A stretch of DNA of 64,000 nucleotides from Cryptomeria japonica (Eukaryota > Streptophyta > Pinopsida > Cupressales > Cupressaceae), in NCBI RefSeq assembly GCF_030272615.1, contig NC_081409.1:878823220-878887219 (forward strand). Direction: 5' to 3'. Of this stretch, positions 44,771-56,410 are shown piece by piece. The notes below the pieces were generated by a model. That model did not search any database and was not told the origin of the DNA. It was given only the letters and a program-made list of their open reading frames with translations. The number at the start of each line of letters is the position of its first letter. Positions within the stretch are counted from its first letter, which is position 1. The position numbers were made by a program, and so were the translations under genes.

Positions 44771-47700
44771 GTAGTTTGGAGAAAAAATTATTTAGTTTTC
44801 AATAAAATTTGACCCTCAGTTTTGCCCATAAACCCTAATTTTGGGCTTGTAAACTGGACATTATAATTTTTATATAAATCCTTCATTTTAAATTAGAAAG
44901 GGTTGGATTTTTTATATAGACATTATAGTGAAATGATTATTCAATTTTGGTGTGAAATTTCTCCTAGACTTGTGAAATTTGAAAGAATAAATTTCAGGTT
45001 TCCACATTTCTTGTTTGTGTTGATGATTCAAACAAATTCATTAGATGGTATTGTTGAATATATGGTGATTTAGCTTCAAATATAACCTAATTAGATTGTA
45101 TGAAGTGATTTAAAATGAATCTCATCCTGCATGTGTGCATGGGTATGGCTATGTAGTATGATGAATTTAAAAATCTATCATTTAGTTCAATTCCTTTGAT
45201 GATTGCATCATATTTACATGAATTGTGATATTCTGATTTGTGTTTGTATGGTTTCTCTCAATCTAGTTTGATTGTCACAAGCAGTAAGTCATTATATGAT
45301 CGATATAGTTTGGTAGTCATTCTAGTTCCTTTACATTCTTTCTTGTACCCCCTTTACTTTTGTTGTTTATTTCATAAATCATCAATAGATTAGTGCGCTG
45401 AATTAGATTAGCTTGATAGGATATATTTAGTTGTTATTAATTAATTTATGTAGGTTTTATTTAAAAAATACAAAAAAGACTATTTAAATTGTGAGAAGAT
45501 AGTGAGAATTTACCATTCTCGAATTTCTAGTAAAAAGTGTTAAACACGAGCGACCACCTTGAACACATCTACATTATTCCTAAGTTGATCTGCCCCACAT
45601 GGTTTAGACCTAGCCTTCTGTAACCTTGGAGTGAGTAATCTCACTTTTCAAGAGGGGAGATCCATCTTGGACCTCCTACCATTGTTTGTCCTAACATCAT
45701 AGTCAATAGTTATTCCAAAATGTAAGTACCTAGTTCTCTGAATTGAATTTCTATATATTACATAGTAGTCATGACCAATTGCTTTAGTCGATCTAGGTTA
45801 ATTTATGCTTGACTTGTATGCATTTGTTTAATTAGCATATGTCCATGCAAAGGGGATTTTATTCTCTTATAATAATATTTATTAAGGGGATGACATATTG
45901 TAATGGTAAAGACACTTCATGAGGATTAATCTAGGCTAAGTAAATGCAATAAATTAATGAGAACACAACAATTGAAATTAATTATTATATTGATACATTG
46001 AACCATTACTTTTAGGATCAAATGTAAAGGGACCTGGTACTTGGCATTGAGAGCAATATTGAAGATTTTAATTTTGACGTGTTGAATTCAACTACTAATG
46101 TCTAGAAAATAATGTATTTGATATGCTCACTATTTCAAAATCATAGTAACTTTGGAACCTTTTGTGGATGAGCCTTGAGTGGCTTAGAGTCAATCCTAAT
46201 AGTACATACCTATCCTAAGAAGTGCAAATCTATCCTTTAAAACACAAATTTGATCTAGTAGATATAAGAATTTTGCAACTTGATTTGTTGCAATCTCTAA
46301 TAGTTGAACATGTAAGGATGATAATATTTAAAAAACGTTTGGAGAAGTTGTAAGATTGCGAGGGTTAATTCCTCCTAAGTCAACCGTATGATTGGACTCA
46401 TTCCATGGCCTTAGGTGAATATTTGAATAGAGAAACTCTTTTAATCTTGTAGATGGCCTCAATGCAAACTTTGTTTTTGATGTCGATATGTTCTTTTTAA
46501 TCTCCAAATCAAAATGTTCTTAAAATGGTTTTCACCTCGATCAACCATATGAATTAATTTTACATTAAATATTTTAAAATACTAATACATAACAACAAAT
46601 CAGATAAACATAAATCAAATTAGTTCTAACAAAAAAAAATAAAAATAAAAATAAAAATTTAAAATCAATCTCAAATTATTTGAAAATGTAAACCTCAAAA
46701 ATTAAAAACAAATTCATGAAAATATAAACTAATAAGCTATATTTATAATTGAATCCCATATAGAGCTAATGAAATAAGTGTCATAATAAAATACTTTTAG
46801 ACGAATAAAACATTCCCGTGACAATCCCCGGGCTGACATATATGTTTACATTATTTTTATTTTTTTTCAAAGTCTTATTATCAATATATTTATATTAAAG
46901 TAATTCATAATATTTTATGATCGTGGAAAAGAATCAATGTATCTTTCCTAATGATTGGCATAGGGGTTTGATTTGAAAATATATCTTTGTTTTGGAATCA
47001 GATTTTGGCAAATATGCGAGGAATAATTTGGTGAGGAATTAGTGGGGGATGTTGTCGTTGCTAGAACCAGGTAATATGTGGCCTGCACATTATTGTCCTC
47101 TGTATCACACTAAGATGTGATGTATGTTAGTGAGATGCAATGTATTTAAAAAAAAAAATTCAAAAAAAGGAGATTATAATAAAATAAGTAGTTAAAAAGG
47201 TTGCGAGGAATCTAAGTTTTAAAAATTATTAAGAATGAATATATAAATAATAATAATAATAATTCGTTGATTTTGATCAGTAATGATGTAGTGTGACAAT
47301 CTCATCATACTTTTATAGTTATTGTTGTTTAGGTTTAAATTTTTATTTGGGGTATTATTATGAATGTTCATGTTTAGGAATGAAGTCCTCTATCTATGAC
47401 CTTAACGGTTTATATGTCTAGTCAAAAGAATTTACTCCCAAAATTAAAAAAACTAAATTGGTTGATTTTTATAGTAAAGGAAAAATAAGTTGTATTGATT
47501 ATAATATTATGAGTTTATAATTGTAAAAAAGTGTTATACAATAGACTTTGTAGTAAAATACACTTTGTCATCTTGATTTTACGTAGTTTATTTTACCTAT
47601 AATTGATGTGCAACTTCGGATGTCACTTTTTCTAAGCTATTATAAAAGATTAAGATTGTAGATTTAAATTTAAGCTTTAAATTATGAGCTATTTGAGTAT

Positions 47701-47800
47701 AAAATAATATTATTGGTAAGATTTTGATATACCTGTAAAGGAAAAAATACACTTTTCCTAAGTTAATTTAATTTAATTAAATAAATATGTCTTCAGACAT
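44771..47800. other. AT-rich spacer
   Basis: About 3 kb without a credible gene. Single-base A runs occur near 46627 and 47148. A short stretch before the second run (47060-47148) ends in GATGCAATGTATTTAAAA and could be the A-tail of an old retroposed piece. No LTR ends or inverted termini recognised. Confidence 0.45.
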
Positions 47801-48062
47801 GTAGTGTCGCGGTTTAAACACTTCGTTGGTGAAGCGGCCACCAAGGTTCAAATCCCTGCTCGGCCATTGTGCCTTCGCTAGACCTTTGTGCTCGCGGATT
47901 TGAACAAGTGAAGTGTGGGGATGAGGTCCCCCGTTTGTGGCCTCACCAATTCATAGCTCCGGGTCAAAAGTATTCACGTGGAGCCGGAGGGCGTGTTGTG
48001 CCAACGTCATCGATCATGTTAAAAAGTTTACCAGGCATAGTTTAAAAAAATAAAAATAAAAA
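47801..48062 (+). mobile_element. tRNA-derived SINE-like element
   Basis: An RNA polymerase III promoter pair is visible: box A TAGTGTCGCGG at 47802-47812 and a perfect box B GGTTCAAATCC at 47845-47855, 32 bp apart as in tRNA genes. A tRNA-unrelated body follows (GATTTGAACAAGTGAAGTGTG, GGAGCCGGAGGGCGTG) and an A-rich tail (48042-48062). Arm pairing outside the T-arm is poor, so a true tRNA gene is unlikely. A possible target duplication (ATAAATATGTC near 47781 against ATAAATCTGTC near 48071) is imperfect and slightly offset. Confidence 0.65.
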
Positions 48063-48969
48063 TTGTAGTCACATAAATCTGTCCACTTAATTAAATGAAT
48101 ACTTAGTATTTATTTGATTATTTAACCATCAATTAATAATTAATTAAATTGATATTTAATTAATTCATCTTAACCCTCTTCTCCTATTAATTAAATAAAT
48201 TATTCAATTTATTTGATTTAATTCACTTAACCAAATTCAGACCATTAATTAAATAAATAAATCATATTTATTTAATTAAATCTTCTCTCACATTTAAATA
48301 AATTAATATTTATTTAAATCCCTCAAAATCCCACCTCTCACATTTAAATAAATTAACATTTATTTAAATCACCTTTATCCTCCCCCCACTTGTATTTTCC
48401 TACAAATGCAAGTTGCACAATTATTTTAAATAAATAATTTATTTAAATCACCTTTATCCTCTACCCACTTGTATTTTCCTACAAATGCAAGTTGCACAAT
48501 TATTTTAAATAAATCATTTATTTAAATCACCTTTATCCTCCACCCACTTGTATTTTCCTACAAAAGCAAGTTGCACAATTATTTTAAATAAATAATTTAT
48601 TTAAATCACCTTTATCCTCCACCCACTTGTATTTTCCTACAAAAGCAAGTTGCACAACTATTTTAAATAAATTATTTATTTAAAATCCTATTTATCCTCA
48701 CCCACTTGAAACCTTTAATGGTTTCCCTTAAAGTATTCAAACTTGATGGCTTTAAAGTCTTCAAACTTGATGGCTTCCTTCTATAGTCTTCTTAAGACTT
48801 TAATGGTTTTCCTTAAAGTCTTCAAGCCTTTAATGGTTCCCCTCAAAGTCTTCAAGCATTTTAATGCTTTATCTTCCTTTTTCTCATTTAAATAAATTAA
48901 TATTTATTTGAATATTTATTCAAATACAACTTGCACACATTTATTGAAATAAATGAATTTTTATTTTAA
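48063..48969. repeat. AT-palindrome-rich region with 79-bp tandem array
   Basis: Units of exactly 79 bp begin with ACCTTTATCC at 48371, 48450, 48529 and 48608, with a degenerate next unit near 48687. Each holds CCACTTGTATTTTCCTACAAA and a palindrome of the type TTTAAATAAAT/ATTTATTTAAA. Similar palindromes without the unit occur at 48090-48370 and 48890-48965. Confidence 0.9.
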
Positions 48970-50050
48970 TAAAATCCTATTTTCCCTCACCCACCAAATC
49001 CACTTGCAAAATCTAATCCCCTTCTAGATTCTTCTAACCCCTTCCTAATTAACTTAATCCATCCCCTAATTATTGTCACATTCCTAAGCAAAATGGAGTC
49101 ACTTCTCAAAGCCTAAAAGTCTTTGATAACCATTAAAGGCTTTCAACCTTCAACCACTAAATGTCTCAAAGTCTTGGATAACCTTTGAAAGCTTCCAACC
49201 TTCAACCACTTAATCCACAAAGTCTTCAAAAACCATTAATGGTTAACCCAAACCCTCCCACATGGTTAAAACATTTGTTTTGACTCAACCTCTACCCAAC
49301 TCAAGGGTCTCATCAAGCCTTTAATGCTTTGACCATGATTATCTCTTAATCATTTGCACAAAGGTTTATCCTTGCATTAACTCCTAATCCAGTGGGTAAT
49401 CCTAATTTAGGCTTGACCCTTACCTTCTAGATAACCATGGGGTCTCCTCAGGCATTTAATGCCTCCAACCTCTTCTCTCAACCCAATCTTATGTTGACAT
49501 TTGTCACCATTTCATTGGTGCAAATTGTGCACATGGATCCCCAACTTTCAAGCTTGACCCTTGATTAAACTTTTCAATCCTGGCCATTCATTGCTCCATT
49601 TTTTCTATAAATAGAGCCCATTCCTTCATAATCCAGATCCTGAAAACTTGTATGCATTTAGGCTATAGACATTTTTAGAGAGCATTTAGCATAAGCAATC
49701 TAACATCTTATCATTTTTGGTTAAAATATATCATTTTAGCAATCAATAGCATAGTATTTAGCTTTTCATTTCATATTTGAAGCTTAATATTAAATCTCAA
49801 TCCTCCATAAACATCCATAGTGCAAAAAGCTGCTGAGAGCTACACTATTTTGGAACTTGGAGAGGAGAGGAACAAGGGAGAAGGAACTAAGAGTATGTTA
49901 GGAGGTATTTGGAGATGCCTCATCATGTTTGCTTTGATAGTTAAATATGCTTGCATGCTTGTAGTCTCTCTTTTGGTATACCTTTTTAGATTAGTTTTCG
50001 ATTGACTAACACTAATGTTTTGTGTGTTTTTGTGTTATTTGATCATAGAC
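48970..50050 (+). mobile_element. Possible solo LTR segment, plus orientation
   Basis: TATAAATAG at 49606-49614 is followed by a short leader-like stretch, and the AT-palindrome region upstream would be its U3. This is the layout of an LTR promoter. No matching partner LTR, PBS or PPT is in the window, so the ends are unknown and the call is tentative. The 61-codon frame at 49820-50005 (ending in a hydrophobic stretch) starts about 210 bp after the TATA box; I do not recognise it. Confidence 0.35.
49606..49614 (+). promoter_or_regulatory. TATA box
   Basis: TATAAATAG lies in a T/C-rich context, a good match to plant TATA boxes, with GAGCCCATTCC downstream. Confidence 0.55.
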
Positions 50051-50527
50051 TAATCTTGTGCCATTTAGGAGGGCATCAAAAATAATTAAATAAATATATG
50101 CAAATCAAGCATGAATTAACCTAGATAGATTAATATCAATTAGAAATGGATAATTCAATAACTAATGTTGTATACGGTGAAAATGGATAACAACAATGAC
50201 AATATTGAAAGACCAAATGGATTCAACCACAAAACCCTAGCCTAACAATAACAAAGATCCACCATAACATATGAAGATTACCTAAGACAATGCAAATCAA
50301 ATGAAATCACAAAGATTATACCATCACATGTCCAATAGGGTTTGGATCTCCATTCTTCCTATCTCCATTGAACTTGCTTGATATATTTGCTCTCAGATTT
50401 TATATATGCACAAGAGCTCAACAAAGAACGGAAATGTGGTTGCAAGTAGGATCGCATGTGAAAGTGCAAAAGGCATAGTGTAGTCGAGTGCACAATTGAG
50501 TTAGGGTTTGATAATGAAGGAAGTATC

Positions 50528-50538
50528 TCCTTATATAG
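50528..50538 (-). promoter_or_regulatory. TATA-like box (minus strand)
   Basis: The minus strand reads CTATATAAGGA, followed by CTTCCTTCATTATC. It is a candidate promoter of the gypsy B LTR. Confidence 0.45.
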
Positions 50539-50694
50539 AAGACACTATAAGAAATGGAGGGATAAGATTGAGAGGTGTAAAAGATAAATGGTCGGCTATG
50601 ATTAGAGGGTAAGTAGAGAAAATAAGAAAATAATGAGAGGGTAGGTAGTGTAAGAATTAAGAGATGAATGACATGTGTCATGAGTAGAAAAGGC

Positions 50695-50942
50695 TAATGA
50701 ATTAATTAAATAAATAAAGATTTATTTAATTAATAGAAGAAGTGGGATCAAATTAAATAAATACAAGTATTTATTTAATTTAGAAAAAAGATAATTTAAA
50801 TAAATAAATATATTTATTTAAATGAGAAATAAGGTTAGAAGAGGATAAATGAATTAATTAAATAAATAAAGATTTATTTAATTAATAGAAAAATTAGGCT
50901 TAAAATAATTAAATAAATAAAGATATTTATTTAATTAGACAT
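50695..50942. repeat. Five AT palindromes in tandem
   Basis: Five inverted repeats of about 30 bp built from TTAATTAAATAAAT and its complement follow each other with 10-25 bp spacers; arms are nearly perfect (for example TAAATA-CAAG-TATTTA near 50760). The first and fourth are almost identical. They could form hairpins or cruciforms in an LTR U3. Confidence 0.85.
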
Positions 50943-51192
50943 GACAATTTTAGGTGTCTACATTTTGCCCCTCTTTGAGACAATGCAGCTTGTCGCATTG
51001 TTTCAAAGAAGATAAGATGAACTGATACAAAGTTGCCCCAAGATGGGAATGATATGCCCCCTCGAGAGATTGGATGAAAATGTCTGGAAAGATCGCAGAC
51101 AATCTCTCGATAAGAAAGAAAGGTATAATAGATTGATCGGATAGGATAGAGTGATAGAGTCACGGGATAAAGAAGACTGACTCGGGAGACGA

Positions 51193-51226
51193 GGGCTAGG
51201 ACTGGGGCTAGGGCTAGGGCTAGGGT
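51193..51226. repeat. Short GGGCTA tandem
   Basis: About four copies of GGGCTA in a row. It resembles but does not equal the plant telomere repeat TTTAGGG. Confidence 0.8.
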
Positions 51227-51328
51227 AGTCTATAAGATAGACCACGAGGGGAAAACATCATCATTGTCATCCACACCTTCAAGAGATCAGAGTGCAGAGC
51301 GAAAATAGAGTAGCAACAGTCAGCAGCG

Positions 51329-53604
51329 ATGGCATTGGTGCATAGATTCGATCGCGTTCACCGATTTCAGAGGCCAACCGATGCAGGAGAGTTAGTGAGT
51401 ACCACAAAACCTCTTTGTACTTTGTCACATTAATTGTTGTCATTAATGCATCTTAAGTAGTGCAATAAATGCGCTTTAGGATAATATCAAAAAATGTCAA
51501 AAACATGGAGGCGCGTCTGCGTTGGTGCTAGGCGCGTCTATGCTGGGAAAAGCGTCTGTGCCAGATGCGAGCGCGTCTGCGCTATGCAGGCGCGCTTGTG
51601 AAATGTGGGCACATCTATGCAGGGTAGAGGCACGTCTGTGTATTTCAGGCGCGTCTGTGTAGAGCAGGCACGTTTGTGCAATCTGTAAGCGCATTTATGT
51701 CATGAAGGTGCATTTATGTCTTCAAGGTCAAATCAACAGTTCTGTGATGAACATACGCTGTCGATTGGATAAGTTGCTGAGAGGATACACTCAAGCAGGT
51801 CCTCTAGGGAAGACTAGGATAGCAGATAGGGTTAGGATTGACAATTTTGTGATAGAACATATGTTGCTAATTAGGAAACTACTCAAGAGGATGTATACAG
51901 GATACTGAGGATACCGATCGACGGGGAGCTGATACCCTACGATCGAGATGGAGATAGGGAGGCCCTGAGATGAGTGTTCCGGGATCTGGGATTGGAGATG
52001 AGGGCTGGACACATGGCATGGGACATGATGACAGTGACAGGACTGGCGCTACCAATAGTGCTAGGAGGAGTGATCAGTGGGTTCCTATGTCCAGATAGGG
52101 CGACATGAGGGTTGGATGTGGGCTGGGGGAGCACCTTGGAGATACTGGTTACACAACATACCAGATATGCCTGGGGACCGTGCGTGCTGGCACACTTATA
52201 CTATGAGCTTCATCAATTTGTTTATCATGGATCCGTAGGATTGGGTTGCGGAGTTACATTGTTATAGGTATGGGCATATGAGCATCTACCAGTCACATGA
52301 CTGATACATTTAAGAGGTCGGGGTCATGGACACAGTTTTGTTCATTTATATGATATGATTACCTCACAACCATAGATTGGAAGGTTGGAGCACTGGCGTC
52401 AAGTGATCGATGAGATTGACACTATGATATGGAGGTCGTATTGCGAGTGCGAGCAGTGGGAGGATGATGCAGTGGAGCTACCCTATACTTGCAGGAGAAG
52501 ATATTTGATTGGGCGGATGCCCTATGTACTGGAGAGGCAGTTGGTAGACAGGGTATGCAGGCAGTTTGGCAGGATCGAGCGGATGCCACGGGGTTCTGGT
52601 ATGTATGTGCTGATAGTGCGAGACTAGGCACACTTTGGGCCACTGTTATCATATGATCATGCCATGATGCAGATGGTAGAGAAGGTGCCCATGCCATGGG
52701 ATATGTGATCTGAGATTGAGGATGTAGGTATGGATGCAAAGTACACTACATATTGGGCAGAGCATCCATTTCCATGCCTGACAGACCCAGATGAGCAGAT
52801 AGATGGAGATGGCGAAGGGGATGAGGATGATGATGGAGATGGTGGAGGTAGAGGCCGACGGAGGAGGCGAGGTGCAGTTGGAGAGAGGAGAGTGGCTCCA
52901 TGGAGAGAGGGTGGGGAGGAGAGACAGGCTCGGGTGGTGAGGGGTCGTGGTGGATTGCCATTATAGGTGCCAGCAGTAGAGGGTCCTAGGCAAGTGTAGG
53001 GATAGGGACAGAGGCAGGTATAGGTATAGGCAAAGGCATAGGCACAACCATAGCCACCAATATAGGGGGAGCCACAAGCACAGGGGGTCGAGGAGGAGGA
53101 GGATGAGCTATTAGAGCTGAGGGATATCTACTAGGGACATGTAGATAAGATCCAGGAGCTGGAGAGGGAGACAACTAGACTCAGGAGATAACTGAGGGAT
53201 ACTAAGTGGGAGTGAGATTAGGCTATCCAGCGTTACACTGAGGGCTAGACAACACTGAGGGATGGGAGGCAGGTGAAAGAGGACACAGGGGCTAGATACG
53301 CCTATGTTCTACGGGCAAGGGAGGAGATAGGCTATTGGTGAGACCTATACTACGGGGCAGTGCCACTAGAGCAACAGGATAGGAGCTTCCACAGACCATC
53401 GTGGACAATGACGGCCATGACAGGGAGCCAGAGGAGACAGGGATCTAGCGGTGGGGTTATGGGTCCTCCACCACCACCAGATAGGGGGGCAAGAGAGATG
53501 ATCCTGGGGCAGGTCCTTCTAGGGCTCAGACCCGGTCAAGGCAGGCGGCTCTGAGGGAGGGAGTTCATCATAGCCATAGAGGGCTCCCTATGTATTAGTT
53601 TTGT
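51329..53604 (+). pseudogene. Second PMD gene, antisense in gypsy B
   Basis: The plus strand encodes a PMD protein diverged from that at 29088-31392. A likely first exon (ATG 51329 to 51394) is followed by GTGAGT and a GC-rich minisatellite intron. The domain follows: ADRVRIDNFVIEH (about 51817-51856), a local deletion or frameshift near 51870, then EDVYRILRIPIDGELIPYD, YAWGPCVLAHLYYELHQFVY, a TTG TTA TAG VWAYEH block and ELPYTCRRRYLIGRMPYVL. The tail has an acidic/Gly-Arg part (52800-52960), a Gln-rich stretch and a coiled coil (DKIQELERETTRLRR near 53150). From 51872 one frame holds to about 53554. Stops at 51971, 52106, 52265, 52298, 52373 and 52625, plus many TAG codons in the Gln-rich part, kill it. 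The 3' end is approximate. Confidence 0.82.
51509..51722. repeat. CpG-rich ~20-bp minisatellite in PMD intron
   Basis: About ten units of 18-22 bp with core GGCGCGTCTGTG vary from GCGCGTCTGCG to GCATTTATG, a CpG to TpG/CpA decay series from left to right. It lies between the putative exon 1 donor (51395) and the PMD-coding part, the same relative position as the array at 29185-29298 in element A. Confidence 0.88.
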
Positions 53605-55071
53605 ACCATTTTGTATTATGATGTAGACACCTTCGGGTGATTGTAGCCATATGATTTTGACATCATTGTATTATGACACTTATGACTATATATATGAGAT
53701 GATTCATCCTTGCGGCAGCTATATGCATGTGTACCTATGTGATGCTTATGTTCCTATGATGTATGTTTCGATGTGATGCTTATGTTATGGATGCAAATAT
53801 ATATGATGAAATGCAATATATTTTATTTTTTTATGTTTTTATATGTTATGCCAATGCAAATGTGAATGTATGAAATGCAAATGAATATGATAATGCAAAT
53901 AACTATTTACATGATGAGAATGTAAAATGTGCTAACATTTGTTGTGTGTAGGATGTGATGCAAGTGTGATATCTATATGTATGTATGAAATGCTTAATAT
54001 GTGAAAATGCAGGTGCAGACTACATGAAATGCAAATGTTTTTGGCGTGTCATTATACTCAGTCATGTGATAGCAGGCTACATGGACTCAAGAAGGACGAT
54101 GGAAATCAATCAAGAATGGGGGATGGAAGATAGAAAATATGAAAGTGGAAGAGCTTCTTGTGCGTTATCATCATTGAGCTTTATTATGGCAAGTAGGTTA
54201 TGACAATCGAGGCATATGTTCAACCCAGAAAGTCATTGTACCTATTTGTATGGAGATAAGACAGTCGCAAACAAGGAATGCCCTAGTTCACACTAGATTC
54301 TCAGTGTCCTCGTATCCTTGGACAAGTCACAACATTACTAAGAGACAATCCACAGATAGCAAAAGAAAAATAGGCGACGATACCCCATCCTCGCCTTTCT
54401 AGTCAAAGACATCCTGGAGATAAAATCTCTAGTCAGAGACATCCTGGAAAAGCTAAAAGACATGTCACCAGAAGATAAAATCAAAAGAAAACCAAGACTC
54501 GACACCAACATCCTCTGTAGTCCTCAAGTTTAGTGTCTCTTGTCACTTGTATAAGTCTATTTGATTGTGGTCACAATGTTTACTTTCACAAACGGATAGA
54601 TAGCACTGAACCATAATGTTGTCTGAGTCTGTTGAAATATTTGATTTGTTGAAGCCCATTGTTGCTGCTGTGTCTCATCTAAAACTGACTGAATCCATGA
54701 AACTAATACTTTATTATGGAGAAGATGAAACTTTATTGCGGATATGTGATGCAAATGCTGCTTTATTGCAGATTGTGCACGAATTTACTGAAGAAAACTG
54801 GAAGAAGTTGTACTCCTCAAAACATGTGATGTTCTCAGCTCCACACCCATCACTAGACGTAGGATTTGCCTTAGCCACATATAGGATTTGATTTATTATG
54901 GATGGAAAGAGGGGGAAAAGGGGGTTATTAGGAATGGCTAACCAATCTTAGGTAGATCAATAACAAGCCATGATGGGAATGGGTGAGTTTATTATGGATA
55001 GATAGGTTGTGAGTGTGTGCAAAGTGAAAGGATGAAAATGGAATCCTGAAGGAGGGAGGAGCAATGTCTCT
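53605..55071. other. Spacer between PMD gene and integrase of gypsy B
   Basis: The left half is AT-rich with many ATGTATG/GATGCAAAT words. The right half has no recognised content apart from a 91-codon plus frame, 54616-54891, with a regular start and no domain I can name (contains LLKPIVAAVSHLKL). It corresponds to 31393-32033 of element A and would lie at the 3' ends of two convergent transcripts. Confidence 0.5.
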
Positions 55072-56410
55072 ACGCATGGCGCTGGTGACCCAATTTTCAC
55101 CATGGTACTAAGTCGCCTACCTCAAATGTGCGAGGCTTGACTTTATGATTGTTGCTGCGACTCATTCATTGTTGATAAGCCTCGAGATGATTAAAAGCAG
55201 TTTGTCTTCGTTCATCCAATAATTCAAGTTCTTGTAAGCGAGAGACCCTGTAGTCTTCATCACTGATAATGTTTTGCAAAGAGAATCGTAAGAAGGGTAA
55301 CTCAACCTCAATAGGAAAGATAGCTTCAATGCCGTAGACAAGTGAATAGGGTGTATCTCTTGTAGGTGTGCGGATGCTTGTGCGGTAGGCCCAAAGTGTG
55401 GGATTAAGTTGGAAATGCCAATTACGGCCAGCGTCGTCGACTGCCTTTTTTAAGATTTTAAGGATTGTTTTATTAGATGCCTCAGCTTGACCATTACCTT
55501 AGGGGTGATATGGTGTGGAGAAATGATCGGTAATATGGAAGCGGTCACAGAGTTCATGAACATCTTGATTTTTGAAGGGATGCCCATTATCGGTGATGAT
55601 GGAAACAAGAATACCGTATCGACAAATGATATAGTTGAGAATGAATGTAGCGATTTGTTTTCTAGTAACTTGCGTGAGAGGCATGACTTTGATCCATTTT
55701 GTAATATACTCTGTGGCAGCGATAATGAATTTATGACCATTGGAAGAAGGAGGGTGAATCTTGCCTATGAGATCGAGTCCCCACTAACAAAAGGGCCAAG
55801 GAGTCGCAATTGGTTGAAGTTCCTGCGCTGGCACATAGATGAGGTCTCCATGAAGTTGACACTGCTTACATTTCTTAACAAACTGATATGAATCTTTTTC
55901 CATATTGGGCTAGAAATATCCAATCCTGATGAGTTTCTTGGCTAAGGTAGGACCACTAGAATGTGGACCACATATCCCTTCATGTACTTCATGTAACGCA
56001 ATCTGAGCTTCATCACTTTCTAAACATCTAAGAAGAGTGCCATCTAGACCTCGATGGTATAGGATATTGGCTAAAATGACATATTGAGAAGATTGGCGAA
56101 TGAAAGTGCGACGTTGGTTATTGGATAGGTCAGGAGGAAGGGTATTGTCACGAAGGTATGTGAAAATGGAACCATATAACTGGGACTCAAGACCAACAAT
56201 ACATATCATCTTAGTAGGAGTGATTTCATATGAGGGAACCAAAAGGTTATCCACCAAGAAATCATAGCGAGTCTCATTCGGTGGTAGATCAATTAGTGAA
56301 GCAACTGTAGCCATGGCATCTGCGGCTTGATTCTGCTCTCTGGGTATCTGCTCAAAGTCTATCTTCATGAAATGTTGTTTCAGGTCATCCACCATTCTTT
56401 TGTAAGGCAT
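55072..56410 (-). pseudogene. Gypsy B integrase and end of second RNase H
   Basis: The minus frame begins inside the second RNase H (MPYKRMVDDLKQHF, NQAADAMATVASL) and runs into integrase: zinc part with CKQCQLHGD near 55860, WGLDLIGKIHPPSS (about 55770), SIITDNGHPFKN (about 55590) and GNGQAEASNKTI (about 55490), so the DDE residues are present. The C-terminal VGDLV motif lies near 55100. Stops at about 55910, 55788, 55500 and near 55180 interrupt it. It is homologous to 32034-33784 of element A but clearly diverged, so the two elements belong to different families of one lineage. Confidence 0.88.

Larger units (their letters stand above)
50051..51300 (-). mobile_element. Putative 3' LTR region of gypsy B
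   Basis: By analogy with element A, the 3' LTR of minus-strand gypsy B should lie left of its PMD gene. This segment has a minus-strand TATA (50528-50538), a CAAATGAAATCACA block like that of LTR A near 27765, and an ATATGCCCCCTCG word near 51052 like ATATGCCCCCCC near 28690. The 5' LTR is not in the window, so neither end can be set by comparison. Confidence 0.4.

Noticed and set aside
47801-47872. A tRNA gene
   Set aside because: Box A and B are good, but acceptor and anticodon arms do not pair, and a SINE-like body with an A-tail follows.
48350-48715. CRISPR array
   Set aside because: The 79-bp units are contiguous with no unique spacers, and the setting is a plant nuclear genome.
51193-51226. 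Interstitial telomere repeat
   Set aside because: The unit is GGGCTA with few copies, not TTTAGGG.
51497-51694. 65-codon minus frame rich in Asp-Ala-Pro and Arg
   Set aside because: It is a translation of the CpG-rich minisatellite; the repeat explains the protein pattern.
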